A DNA stretch of 64,000 nucleotides from DASUPK01 sp963848955 (GTDB lineage Bacteria; Actinomycetota; Thermoleophilia; Solirubrobacterales; 70-9): NCBI GenBank assembly GCA_963848955.1, contig CAWKFQ010000010.1, positions 1 to 64,000 of the forward strand, given 5' to 3'. Below, one piece after another: positions 26,816 through 36,389 of this stretch. The number at the start of each line of letters is the position of its first letter. The stretch's first letter is position 1. The translations under genes were made by a program, and so were the position numbers. The notes under the pieces are model-generated. The model did no database searches. It was not told the DNA's origin and saw only the letters and a program-made list of their open reading frames with translations.

Positions 26816-28246
26816 TGGACCAGGTAAGCGACCTCAAGCTCCAGCACCTCGTCGAGCTCTCCAAGCTGGGCGACGGCTGCGCGCAGCTCGAATCGGAGCT
26901 CGAGGCCTGGCTCGCCGCCAACGACGTCGTCTTCGACGGTCACACGATCCCGTTCGTGCTGATGCCGCACTTCGTCAGCCCACGGCAGATCCGCCATGTG
27001 CGCCACGCGGTCGAGTCGCTCTGCGCGGTCCTGAACCGCTTCTGCGATGCCTACCCGGAGGACGAGCGACTCCAGGAGGAGCTCGCGCTCCCCACCTTCG
27101 AGGACTCGCTGATTCGCGTTGCACCGGGATACCCCGGGCCGCTTTCGATCTGCCGGCTCGATGCCTTCCTGTCCGGCGACACGGTCAAGTTCCTCGAGTT
27201 CAACGCCGACTCGCCGGCCGGCATCGGCTACACCGACGTGCTCCACGAGGGGATCAGGCGGACGATCGCGCTGCCGCGGGTGGATGGCGAGTTCGACACC
27301 GCGTACGAGCCGATGCTGCCGGTGTTGATCGAGACCCTGCGGGACGCCTATCGGGCGATGCGGGCGGCGCGTGAGGAGGGACCGCGGCTGCCCGAGGCGC
27401 CCCGCCTCGCGCTCGTCGACGTCCCGGGCAGCCCCTCGGTGCCCGAGTTCCGGATCATCTGCGCCGCCGCGGCGAAGTGCGGGGATCGAGGCAATCCACG
27501 CGACAACGGACCAGCTCACCTACGACGGCTCGGTGCTGCGCGCCGGCGGGGAGCCGGTGCACCTCGTCTACCGGCGGGCATTGATCGAGGATCTCTCCGA
27601 GGGCGATCTCACCGCCGCCTACCGGGACGGCGCCGTCTGCGTGGTCAACCCGCCTCGCGCCCGGGTCGCGAACAACAAGAAGTTGATGGCCCTGCTCGAG
27701 GATCCGCGCTTCGCGCACCTCGTGGAGCCGCGCGAGGCGGAGGTGATCGCCGCCACCATCCCCTGGACCCGCGTCCTGCGGCCGGGGAGAGTGACCTACG
27801 GGCAGTGGGTCGTCGATCTGCTCGATTTCATCTCGAACAACCGCTCCCGACTGGTGCTGAAGCCCGCGTCCGAGTACGGCGGCCACGACGTCGCTCTCGG
27901 GATCGAGACCGAGCAGGCGGAATGGGACCGGATCATCGAGGAGCACGCCGAGGCGGGCGACTTCATCGTCCAGGAGTACGTGCCGGTGCCCGAGGAGATG
28001 TTCCCGACCGTCGAGGACGGGCACGTGCAGATGCGGCTGAAGCGCTTCAACATCAATCCGTTCGGAATCGGCGGGCGCTACGCCGGGATGATCACCCGGA
28101 TCTCCGACCGGGCGGTGATCAACGTCTCCGCGGGTGGCGGCCTGCTCCCGAGCGTGGTCGGCCGTCACAAGCGGCGTTTGCTCGCCGAGCAGGATGGTGA
28201 TGAGGGTGTACGAGAGGAGGGATCGAGACATGGCACCACCGCCTGA
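26815..28246 (+). CDS. ATP-grasp ligase, glutathionylspermidine-synthase-like (frameshifted)
   Basis: About 475 codons. Early part: LDAFLSGDTVKFLEFNADSPAGIGYTDVLHEG, which resembles the pre-ATP-grasp and substrate region of glutathionylspermidine synthase-like proteins. The frame breaks near 27480 and resumes as IEAIHATTDQLTYDG. The ATP-grasp core includes ARVANNKKLMALLED, RSRLVLKPASEYGGHDVALG, FIVQEYVPVPEEMFP and MRLKRFNINPFGIGG. These enzymes join a carboxylate to an amine using ATP. ATG 26815 overlaps the Lrp stop, and the 3' end overlaps the ferritin-like gene by 17 bases. Substrate unknown. Confidence 0.75.
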
Positions 28247-29424
28247 CCGGCTCCGGCTCGGCTACGACGTGGACGAGAACGCGATCCGGTTCTCGAACTA
28301 CTTCCACCTGCTCCGAGAGCTGGTCCACCTCTCCTCGGGCTGGCTCCCGCTGGCGCCGCAGTTCGAGGTCAAGTACGCGCTCGCCGACCACCTTCACGAC
28401 GACGCCCGGGCGATCAGCAAGATGCGCCGCCGTCTCTACGAGCTTCGCCATCCGAGCGACTACCCGGGCGCGCCGGGCGAGGAGCTGGCGGCGCTGCTCG
28501 ACCGCCTCGGGGCTGCCGGAACGCCCGGCCGAATACATCGCGCTCGCCTACGGCGAGGCGAAGCCGGCGCTCCTGCGGGCATTCGATATCCACCTCGAGC
28601 ACTCTCGATCCGGTCTCCGACGAGCCCTCGCTGCGCCTGCTCACCCAGCTGGCCGACCGCCAGGAGCGCCACATCGCCGAGCTCGGCGCGTGGGTGGCGA
28701 CGGGCCGCTGCCGGTGATCGAGGACCTCGGCGCCCTGCAAGATCCGGCTAAGGCCGAGCCGCGCGCGCTGCGCGTGATGCCGCCGCTGGTGGAGCCCGCC
28801 CGGGACGAATTCGTCGAGGTGACCGCCGAGGGCGACCCCTTCCTGGCCCGCGAGCTCTACATCAACGACCCGGAGGAGAACCACGTCCCGGTCGAGCGCG
28901 AGGAGCAGCGCCACTTCTTCCACGGGCTGATGGATGCCGAGATCTGCGCGGCCGAGCTGATGGCTCGCAACTCGCATGAGCACCCGGAGATGCCGTGGGA
29001 CTTCCACGTCGACATGGCGCGCCAGACATGGGACGAGATGCGCCACGCCCGACTGCATTCGCTCCTGATGCCGAAGGAGCTCGGCTGCGAGTGGGGGGAC
29101 TACCCGGTCGGCTTCTCCTACTTCCGCTCGGTCTACGCCCATGACCTGCTCGGCCGCCTCGCCCTCTTCAACTCGACGTCGGAGCAGAAGGCGATGTGGC
29201 GCCACTCCCACCGTCGCAAGGTGCTGGTCGAGCGAGGCCAGGAGCAGATCGCTCAGGTCTTCGACTACCTGCTCGCCGACGAGGTCCCCCACGTCCACAA
29301 CGGCACCCGCTGGGGGACGCACCTCTGTGGCGACGACGAGGCCGCCTACAAGCGCAAGATCAGGGAGCTCCGCGAGGGCCTGGACGAGACCGGCGCCCCG
29401 ACGGGCGAGCCGCAGGCGGCGTGA
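28230..29424 (+). CDS. Ferritin-like (DUF455-type) diiron protein (three frameshifts)
   Basis: About 398 codons. N-terminal helical part: RFSNYFHLLRELVHLSSGWL and FEVKYALADHLHDDARAISK. Indels near 28511, 28603 and 28694 are bridged by LPERPAEYIALAYGEAKPAL, DPVSDEPSLRLLTQLADRQ and PLPVIEDLGALQDP. The C-terminal ferritin-like domain has metal-ligand patterns DAEICAAEL, WDEMRHARLH and LADEVPHVHNGTRW (two ExxH). It probably binds two irons and could be an oxygenase or oxidase. GAGGAGGG precedes ATG 28230. The gene is coupled to the ATP-grasp gene; the function of the pair is not known to me. Confidence 0.72.
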
Positions 29425-29427
29425 GCT

Positions 29428-30777
29428 CTACCGCTCGCCGCGGTACATCTCGGCGACCATGAAAGCCAGGTCGAGCGCCTGGCCGCGGTTGAGCCGCGGG
29501 TCGCACGCCGTCTCGTAGCGGTCGTTCAGCTCCTCCTCGACGATCTCGTGGCCCCCGCCGATGCACTCGGTCACGTCATCGCCGGTGAACTCGACGTGGA
29601 TGCCGCCTGGATGGGTGCCGAGCGCGCGGTGAACCTCGAAAAAGCCCGCCACCTCGTCGAGGATGTGGTCGAACCGGCGGGTCTTGTGTCCGCTGGGAGC
29701 CTCGTAGGTATTTCCGTGCATCGGATCGCAGACCCATGCGACCGGCGCACCGTGCTCGGTGACCGTTTCCACCAGCTGCGGCAGAACATCCCGGACCTTG
29801 CCGGCGCCCATCCGGGTGATGAACGTCAGCCGGCCGGGTTCGCGACCCGGGTTGAGTCGCTCCACCAGCGCAACGGCGTCGTCGGGCGACACCGTCGGGC
29901 CGAGCTTCACGGCGATCGGATTACGGATCTGACGGCAGAACTCGACGTGCGCACCATTCGGATCCCTGGTCCGCTCACCGATCCACACCAGATGGGCGGA
30001 CAGGTCATATGGCAGGCCGGTGCGGGTGTCGATCCGGGTCAGCGCCCGCTCGTAGTCGAGCAGGAGCGCCTCGTGGCTCGCGTAGAGCTCCACCCCATGA
30101 AGCTCCTCCGAGTCAGCGCCGCAGGCCTTCATGAACGCGAGCGCGCGATCGATCTCGCCGGCGAGCTGCTCGTAGCGCTGCCCGGCCGGGCTCTGCGCCA
30201 CGAAGTCCTGATTCCAGGCGTGCGCCTGGTGGAGGTCGGCGTAGCCGCCGCTTGCGAACGCTCGGCACATGTTCAAAGTCCCAGCCGCGCTGTTGTACGC
30301 CTGGAGCAGCCGCGCCGGATCGGGCCGCCGCGCCTCTGGTGTGAACTCGAAGTCGTTCACGGCATCGCCGCGATAGGCCGGTAGTTCGACGCCGTCTCGG
30401 GACTCGGTGGGGCGGGATCTGGGCTTGGCGAACTGCCCCGCCATCCGGCCGATCTTCACAACGGGGACGGCCGCCGCGTACGTCAGCACGAGCGCCATCT
30501 GAAGCAGCGTCTCGATCTTCGCCCGCACCGCGTCAACCGCCGACCCCGAGAAGGTCTCCGCGCAATCGCCTCCCTGCAGGACGAACGCCTCGCCCGCGGC
30601 GACCGCGGCCAGCCGCTCCGTGAGCTGGTCGCACTCGCCCGCAAGGACGAGGGGCGCCTGTTCTGCCAATTCCGCGGTGACCTCTCCAACGCGTGCGGTG
30701 TCTGGCCATTCCGGCTGCTGGGCGGCGGGAAGTTCGCGCCAGGCATCGAGGTCGATCGGCTTGGTGGGCGAGCTCAC
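29428..30777 (-). CDS. aroF: Class II DAHP synthase (shikimate pathway entry)
   Basis: 449 residues from GTG 30777 (VSSPTKPIDLDAWRELPAAQQPEWPD). Joins phosphoenolpyruvate and erythrose 4-phosphate to DAHP. Metal and substrate motifs: LQGGDCAETF (Cys ligand), the RMAGQFAKPRS loop, WIGERTRDPNGAHVEF, CDPMHGNTYE (His) and GIHVEFTGDDVTECIGG (Glu/Asp). Intact and full length. It makes the aromatic precursors whose degradation genes lie just upstream, though they are separate transcripts. A longer in-frame start at 30864 is unlikely. Confidence 0.95.
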   Translation of the reverse strand: MSSPTKPIDLDAWRELPAAQQPEWPDTARVGEVTAELAEQAPLVLAGECDQLTERLAAVAAGEAFVLQGGDCAETFSGSAVDAVRAKIETLLQMALVLTYAAAVPVVKIGRMAGQFAKPRSRPTESRDGVELPAYRGDAVNDFEFTPEARRPDPARLLQAYNSAAGTLNMCRAFASGGYADLHQAHAWNQDFVAQSPAGQRYEQLAGEIDRALAFMKACGADSEELHGVELYASHEALLLDYERALTRIDTRTGLPYDLSAHLVWIGERTRDPNGAHVEFCRQIRNPIAVKLGPTVSPDDAVALVERLNPGREPGRLTFITRMGAGKVRDVLPQLVETVTEHGAPVAWVCDPMHGNTYEAPSGHKTRRFDHILDEVAGFFEVHRALGTHPGGIHVEFTGDDVTECIGGGHEIVEEELNDRYETACDPRLNRGQALDLAFMVAEMYRGER

Positions 30778-30881
30778 GAGTCCAAGACTAGGCCGCTCAG
30801 CGGGCGCCCTTGGGAGTTGAGCGATTAGTTTCCCGTCTGCACCGGGTCTCGACTGATGTACCACGAGAGGAAGGAGCCGAG

Positions 30882-31619
30882 ATGCCCGAGAACAAGGCTG
30901 GAACGCGCGAGGAGTGGGAGGCGGCGCGAGCGGAGCTCGCGAAGCTCGAGGCCGAGCAGGCCGAGCGGAACAACGAGATCAGGGAGAAGCGCCAGGCGCT
31001 GCCCTGGGTCCCCGTCGAGAAGGAGTACGAGTTCGACACCGAGGACGGCAAGAAGAGCCTCGCCGAGCTCTTCGACGGCCGCTCGCAGCTGCTCGCCTAC
31101 AACATCATGTACGGGCCGGACTACGAGGTCGGTGCCTGCCCCGGCTGCACGAGCCTCGGCGACGAGTTCGACGGCTCGCTGGTCCACCTCAACCATCGGG
31201 ATGTGACGTTCGTCGGTTTCTCCCGGGCGCCGATCGACCGGCTCGTCGCCTACAAGGAGCGGATGGGCTGGCAGTTCCCGTACGTCTCGACCTACAACAC
31301 CGATTTCCCGTTCGACTTCGGGCTCGCGATGACCGAGGAGCAGGCAGAGGAGATTCCCGAGGTCAAGGAGATGATCGATAACCCGCCCGACTGGCTGCAG
31401 GAGTGGTCCGAGCAGGTCGGGGCCGACCTGAAGGACGGCCTCCGCGAGGGCCCGGGGTTCATCGCCTTCGCCCGGGACAACGGGACCATCTACTTCACAT
31501 ACCAGGTGATGGCGCCCGACCCGTTCGTCGCGCCGTACCACTCGTTCCTGCTCGACCGCACGCCCAAGCCGCAGCCCGAGGAGCCGCGTGCCTGGCGGAA
31601 GGACGAGTACCCGGACTAG
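30882..31619 (+). CDS. DUF899 thioredoxin-like family protein
   Basis: 245 residues. Pattern of the DUF899 family: N-terminal helix EEWEAARAELAKLEAEQAERN, then LPWVPVEKEYEFDTEDGKKSLAELFDGRSQLLAYNIMYG, a CPGCTSLGDEFDG motif and HRDVTFVGFSRAPIDRL. The fold is thioredoxin-like and the CxxC suggests a redox role, but no function is established. ATG 30882 is preceded by GGAG. Its TAG overlaps the convergent lytic transglycosylase stop in a shared CTAG. Confidence 0.83.
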   Translation: MPENKAGTREEWEAARAELAKLEAEQAERNNEIREKRQALPWVPVEKEYEFDTEDGKKSLAELFDGRSQLLAYNIMYGPDYEVGACPGCTSLGDEFDGSLVHLNHRDVTFVGFSRAPIDRLVAYKERMGWQFPYVSTYNTDFPFDFGLAMTEEQAEEIPEVKEMIDNPPDWLQEWSEQVGADLKDGLREGPGFIAFARDNGTIYFTYQVMAPDPFVAPYHSFLLDRTPKPQPEEPRAWRKDEYPD

Positions 31620-33821
31620 TCGCCGGTCTGGCGATTGCCCTTGGCAGTGGGGACCGCGGCGGCCGAGGGCTTCGCCGGCACCTTCGGGTTCTGGATCTGA
31701 CCGAGGCGCTGGATCAGCCGTTGCCACTGCTCGGGCTTGAGCATCTCCCCGAGCTGGCTCAGGTTCCCACTCGTCGAGAACGTATAGCCGACGTGAATGT
31801 GGTTGTAGTGGTCGGGCAGGATGAAGGTGGGGGGCCCGAGGTCCATCAAAGAGATGATCTGCGCGGGGCGCATGGCGCCCTGGAGCAGGAGCAGATCCTT
31901 GATCACCGCCTCGGTGATCGACCCGGGCCCCTGGTGCCCGGTGATCGGGATTCCGTTGACAGCGGCGATGTCGACCGCCGAGCCGTATGAATGAGCCGAG
32001 ACGTTCCCCGACGCCGTCAGATACGAGTGGCCGCATTTGAGCGACGTGATCGTGAGTCGGTAGCCCTTCGCCACCAGGTACTCCAACACCGCGAGCACCC
32101 GCCTGTCGATCTGGCCCGTCCGGACATCGTTGCGGCCGCAGCTGTAGATCGAGAGCTTCGGGTCGGCGAGAACGCGCTGCATCAGCGCGGCCTTCGACTC
32201 GAGGAGAACCTGGCCTACGGTCGGGTCCGACCCGAACGGGTTCTTGTCGTTTGCCCGGTAGATCGCGGTGGTCTCGAGCAGCTTCCAGCCGTCGAGGATC
32301 GGCTTCGGGTCGATATTGGGAGCGCCGCGCCCGGCCGGCCGGATCGCGAAGTTGAGCCGTGGCGGGCCGGCCTGCGACTTGCCGATGCGGCCGATCTCCG
32401 AGCCGCCGACGACCCGGGATCCGATCTTGAGCGGCTTCAGCTGCATCGTCTTCGGGTCGAAATGGAAGGTCGGGTTGTCCTGCGGCGGCCTGGGCCGCCT
32501 GCGGTCCCTCGAGCTTGAAGGCGTCGGCGCCCAGCTTGCGCTGACGAGGCACCGGATGCATCTGGGAGATCGAGCCGAGTTGCGAGTAGGTGTAGCGGTT
32601 GCCGTAGGCGTCTTGGAGGACGATGAACTTGCCGAGCTCCTTGCTCTCGCCCATCTTCTTGATGACGCCATCGTTGACCGCGACCACAGGAGCGTCCAGG
32701 CTCGAGTAGATGTTGATGCTCCGGCGGTTCGCATCGGACTGGATGACGTCCGCGGCGTTGCCGGCGGCCTTGCGCTGCGTCGTCGACCGGGTCAGCGCGG
32801 CCGCGTCGCTGATGTCGTCGGCGTACCGGGCATCTGCTGCCACGGGGAAATGGGCTCCCTCCGTGAGGCCCGTAAGAGAGCCGACCAGCGCATCCGGAAG
32901 GCGGCCATATTGCTGCGCCCCCAGCAGCACCTCATCGACGTACCAGTCGGCGTGGTTGTAGGCGAACACCGCTTGGCGGATGTCGTGATCCCCACCCGCG
33001 GCCCTCAGGTAGCGGGCCGCGGCGCAAACCGCATCAACTGGGTTGTAAGGGTCCTTGCGTCCGTCCTCGTTGGCGTCGACTCCGTAGGCCGCCCAGGTGG
33101 ACGGGATGAACTGCATCCAGCCCTGGGCCCCGGCCGAGGAGACATTGAGGTTGGTGCCGAAGGCCGTCTCTATCTTGTTGATCGAGGCCAGTACCTGCCA
33201 GGGGATTCCGTACTCGGTACCGCAGGATTGATAGATCGGGAGCAGGAAGGGCGGGATCTCGAAGGAGTCGATGACGGGATTGGGGACCCCGATGGGAGCG
33301 GGTCCAAAGGTCGCGGTGGTGAGGCCCGGGTTCCGAGGCGTGGGAGTGCCATCCGGGTTTCGCAGGATGGGCTGGGTAATGCCGTTGCTCTGATCCATCG
33401 TCACGTCCTTGGCGGTCTGGCGCTTCCCCTTCTGCTTGGCGAAGAGGCCCTTGCCGCCACCGTTCCGGCCGCTCTTGCCGGTCTTGCCGTCGCTGGTCCC
33501 GCCAGCGCCGGCGCCGGCAGGGGATCCGCTCGAAGCGGAGCTGCCCCCAGCGGTCGACTGGCCGCCGCTGGAGCTGCCGCCGGAGCTGCCGCCGCCAGAG
33601 CTGCCGCCGCCAGAGCTGCCGGTGGAACCTCCGCCGCCGAGGTTCGGCAGCTTGGGGACCTGGACGTTGGTGTCCGGGAGCGGTTGAGGCAGCGGACCCG
33701 GGAGCTTCGGCACGGTGACCGTCAGGTCGCCGACGCCGACGCTCAGAGAGCTGGCGGTACCGGCACCGAGCACGGCCAGCGTGCTGCCCAGAGCGACGAT
33801 CAGTAGAAAACGCTTAGCCAT
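31616..33821 (-). CDS. Lytic transglycosylase with M23-like and M15-like domains (frameshifted)
   Basis: About 735 residues, secreted. Signal peptide 1-27; Gly/Ser-rich linker about 62-110; SLT lytic transglycosylase about 195-300 with catalytic E218 (NKIETAFG) and GAQGWMQFIPSTW. Next comes a LytM/M23-like fold (DAPVVAVNDGVIKKMGES, YGNRYTYSQLG) that lacks the zinc histidines. The frame shifts near 32487 into PQDNPTFHFDPKT. The C terminus has a peptidase-M15-like pattern (SAHSYGSAVDI, NHIHVGY). It should cleave peptidoglycan outside the cell. ATG 33821. Confidence 0.83.
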
Positions 33822-33970
33822 CCTGGCCCAGTCCGCGACCCATCGGGTCTCGCATGCTTCCGAACGGCCTCGGTTCATGCGCCGGTTCCCTTGGGCCTCG
33901 ACCTGAGCCTGAGGGTTCCTCTCGGCGCGCAGCCGCCCGTTCTCACCCACCCTGTTGTTATACGGGCGCC

Positions 33971-35476
33971 ATGAGCGATGCCAACCTGATCCTGATCACC
34001 GGCGGCCTCCTGATCGCCGGGCTGCTGGCGACCGTGGTGGCTGGGAGGCTCCGCGTCCCGGGCCTCCTGCTGTTCCTGGGCCTGGGAATGGCCGTCGGCT
34101 CGGACGGATTGGGATGGATCGACTTCAGCGATTACGAGCTGGCGCGCACCATTGGGGTGATCGCCCTGGCGCTGATCCTCTTCGAGGGCGGGCTGAGCGC
34201 CGGGTTCGGGGAGGTCCGCCCGGTGCTCGGCGCGTCAATCGGGCTCGCGATCCCCGGAACCCTGGTGACCGCGGCCATCACTGGGGCCGTAGCGAGCCTG
34301 GTGTTGAACATCTCGCTGCTCGAGGGGATGCTGCTGGGCTCGATCGTCTCGGTCACCGATACCGCCGCGATCTTCGGGCTCCTTCGCCATTCCCGCCTGC
34401 GCCCGAAGGTCGCGCGGGCGCTCGAGGGGGAGGCGGGCCTGAACGACCCGGTGGCGGTGCTGCTCGTGGTCGGGTTCATCGACTGGATCCAGATGCCCGG
34501 CTACGGCGTCGGCGACATGGCCCTGCTCTTCGGCCGGGAGCTCGTCATCGGCGTGGCTGTCGGGATCGCCGTCGGATGGCTGGCCGTTCAGGGCCTGCGC
34601 CGCGCCTGGCTCGGCAACGAGGCCGGATACGTGATCGGGACCATCGGCGCGGCCGCCGTCGCGTTCGGCGCTGCTAGCAGCCTGCACGGATCGGGATTTC
34701 TGGCCGTCTACCTGGCCGGCCTGATGCTGGGAACCCTCCCGATTCCCGCCAAGCGGGCGGTCACCGTCTTCCACCAGGGGCTCGCGCTGGTCGCCCAGGT
34801 GACGATGTTCGTCGTGCTCGGCCTCCTGGTCTTCCCCTCGCAGCTCGGCGACGTCGCGCTCGAGGGGACGCTGCTGGCGCTGGTGCTCGTCCTGATCGCC
34901 CGTCCGATTGCGACATTCGCCAGCACCGCCCTCGCCGGGTTCACGGCGCGCGAACAGTCCGTGATCGCGTGGGCGGGGCTCCGCGGGGCGGTCCCCGTCG
35001 TGCTCGCGACCTTCCCAGTGATCGACGGCGTCCCCGACAGCCTCGACTTCTTCAACATCGTCTTCTTCGTGGTTCTGCTTTCGACCCTGCTGCAGGGCGC
35101 GACCTTCGAGCCGTTCGCTCAGGCGCTTGGCGTGACGTCGACGCAGGCCTTACCCGAGCCCGTCCTGTGGCGGCAACGGACGGCGGGGCAGGGCGCGCAG
35201 ATACTCACCGTTCGCCCGTGGGGCTCGGACGACGGAGACCCCTCCTTTCCCAGCGCTGTGCTGGGGACGCCGGTCCGCGGACAGCTGCTGTCCCGCCTCG
35301 ACCGGCCCGGGGCGTTGCTCGTCCTCGAGGATGGCCGCTACGCGTTCACCGGGCCGATCCTCGGCGTGGGCCCCGCGAGCACCCTGCAGACCGAGGCCCG
35401 CCGGCGGCTCACCCACGCCGGGTCCGATCCGGAGAGGGCCTGGTGGCGCGACGTGATCGGCGAGCTCGCGCGCTGA
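33971..35476 (+). CDS. CPA1/NhaP2-type cation:proton antiporter
   Basis: 501 residues with 12-13 membrane segments: LLATVVAGRLRVPGLLLFLGLGMAVGSDGLGW, ALILFEGGLSAGF, SVTDTAAIFGLL, the transport-site EAGLNDPVAVLLVVG (ND pair) and AWAGLRGAVPVVLATFP. A cytoplasmic tail with TrkA_C-like or NhaP2-type character (LTVRPWGSDDG, LLSRLDRPGALLVLEDG) suggests K+/H+ exchange. ATG 33971 follows a TTATAC-type -10 closely, so the mRNA may have almost no leader (inference). Intact. Confidence 0.9.
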   Translation: MSDANLILITGGLLIAGLLATVVAGRLRVPGLLLFLGLGMAVGSDGLGWIDFSDYELARTIGVIALALILFEGGLSAGFGEVRPVLGASIGLAIPGTLVTAAITGAVASLVLNISLLEGMLLGSIVSVTDTAAIFGLLRHSRLRPKVARALEGEAGLNDPVAVLLVVGFIDWIQMPGYGVGDMALLFGRELVIGVAVGIAVGWLAVQGLRRAWLGNEAGYVIGTIGAAAVAFGAASSLHGSGFLAVYLAGLMLGTLPIPAKRAVTVFHQGLALVAQVTMFVVLGLLVFPSQLGDVALEGTLLALVLVLIARPIATFASTALAGFTAREQSVIAWAGLRGAVPVVLATFPVIDGVPDSLDFFNIVFFVVLLSTLLQGATFEPFAQALGVTSTQALPEPVLWRQRTAGQGAQILTVRPWGSDDGDPSFPSAVLGTPVRGQLLSRLDRPGALLVLEDGRYAFTGPILGVGPASTLQTEARRRLTHAGSDPERAWWRDVIGELAR

Positions 35477-35491
35477 CCGGCGAGGAGCGCC

Positions 35492-36265
35492 TCAGCCCGC
35501 CTCAGCCCGCCTGGCGAGGCCCTCGACGAACAGGTCCAGGAGCAACTCGAAGCGCGCGTCCTGGTCGGCGTTCGCGAAGTGATCTGCGACCTCGGTGAGG
35601 TTGGAGAACTGGTCGCCCGGCAGTGAGGAGAGATAGCTGCCGACCATCTCCGCGCTCTCCTCCAGCGGCGGTGCACCCGCAGCCACCTCCGCCTCGTAGC
35701 CCCCTTCGTCCATCGTGAAGCCGTTCACCACCGAGAACATCAGCAGGTAGCTCTGCACCGCGAGCTCGTCGGGGACGCCGCCGGCGCGGAGGATCGCGAG
35801 CACCCGCTCGGAGAGGCGTAGGGCGTTGGGTCCCATCGGTACCCGGCCGATCGAGATCTCGACGATGTCCCGGTGCCGCCTGATCGTCTGGCGCATCACC
35901 CGGGCGACCTGTTTGAACTGCTCCTGCCAGCGCTCGGGATCGGGATCGGGAACCTCGTTCACCTGCTCGCCGATCACCTCCTCGAGCACGAGGTCGAGCA
36001 GGCCGTCCTTCGAGCCGACGTGCCAGTAGAGAGAAGCCGCGCCCGTGTCGAGCTCTTCGGCGACGCGGCGCATGCTGAATCCACCGAGCCCGTCCCGGTC
36101 GAGTACGCGGAGGGCGGTCGCGACGATGACCTCGCGAGTCAGTGGATCGCGCCGGCGTCTGCTGATTCGGTCCGGAACCCGCTGCCAGGGGGGTGAGGGC
36201 AGGGCCTCTTCCTGTCCATTCTCGGCCTCGCCGTTCGTCGTCTTCTTATCCGGACTTTCCGCCAT
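35492..36265 (-). CDS. TetR-family regulator
   Basis: 257 residues. HTH: LTREVIVATALRVLDRDGLGGFSMRRVAEELDTGAASLYWHVGSKDGLLDLVL, with a long C-terminal TetR_C_1-like ligand domain. A basic/acidic extension precedes the HTH. ATG 36265 (MAESPDKK) is preferred over the longer frame. Divergent from an ECF sigma factor gene; GAACAG/CTGTTC palindromes in the shared region are probable binding sites. The 3' end runs through a tandem CCTCAGCCCG duplication (35491-35510). Ligand unknown. Confidence 0.9.
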   Translation of the reverse strand: MAESPDKKTTNGEAENGQEEALPSPPWQRVPDRISRRRRDPLTREVIVATALRVLDRDGLGGFSMRRVAEELDTGAASLYWHVGSKDGLLDLVLEEVIGEQVNEVPDPDPERWQEQFKQVARVMRQTIRRHRDIVEISIGRVPMGPNALRLSERVLAILRAGGVPDELAVQSYLLMFSVVNGFTMDEGGYEAEVAAGAPPLEESAEMVGSYLSSLPGDQFSNLTEVADHFANADQDARFELLLDLFVEGLARRAEAG

Positions 36266-36268
36266 CTC

Positions 36269-36284
36269 GAACAGCGTACTGCTC
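36269..36284. promoter_or_regulatory. Weak TetR operator-like half
   Basis: GAACAG (36269-36274), 4-base spacer, CTGCTC (36279-36284); one mismatch to a perfect inverted repeat. It lies 4-19 bases upstream of the TetR start and matches the stronger site at 36325. Confidence 0.4.
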
Positions 36285-36324
36285 ACGAACGACGTTGCAG
36301 CAGCTTGGGATCCGTGATAGAACA

Positions 36325-36341
36325 CTGTTCGAGTTGAACAG
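36325..36341. promoter_or_regulatory. Palindromic operator between tetR and ECF sigma gene
   Basis: Perfect 6-base arms CTGTTC (36325-36330) and GAACAG (36336-36341) with a 5-base spacer. The left arm also pairs with GAACA at 36320-36324, giving an overlapping palindrome. It sits about 50-65 bases upstream of the sigma factor start, a plausible place for the neighbouring TetR protein to bind. Confidence 0.6.
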
Positions 36342-36389
36342 AGGCATTCGGCTAACGATGCACGTTCGACAAGAAAGGAGGGCACTGAG

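Noticed and set aside
30825..31615. C-terminal extension of the lytic transglycosylase frame across the DUF899 gene
   Set aside because: After the indel near 32487 the open frame is a shadow. The real protein ends at 31616 in another frame with M15-like motifs.
33540..33640. GC-rich tandem codon repeats, considered as a CRISPR or minisatellite
   Set aside because: They encode the Gly/Ser linker of the lytic transglycosylase, with irregular units and no spacers.
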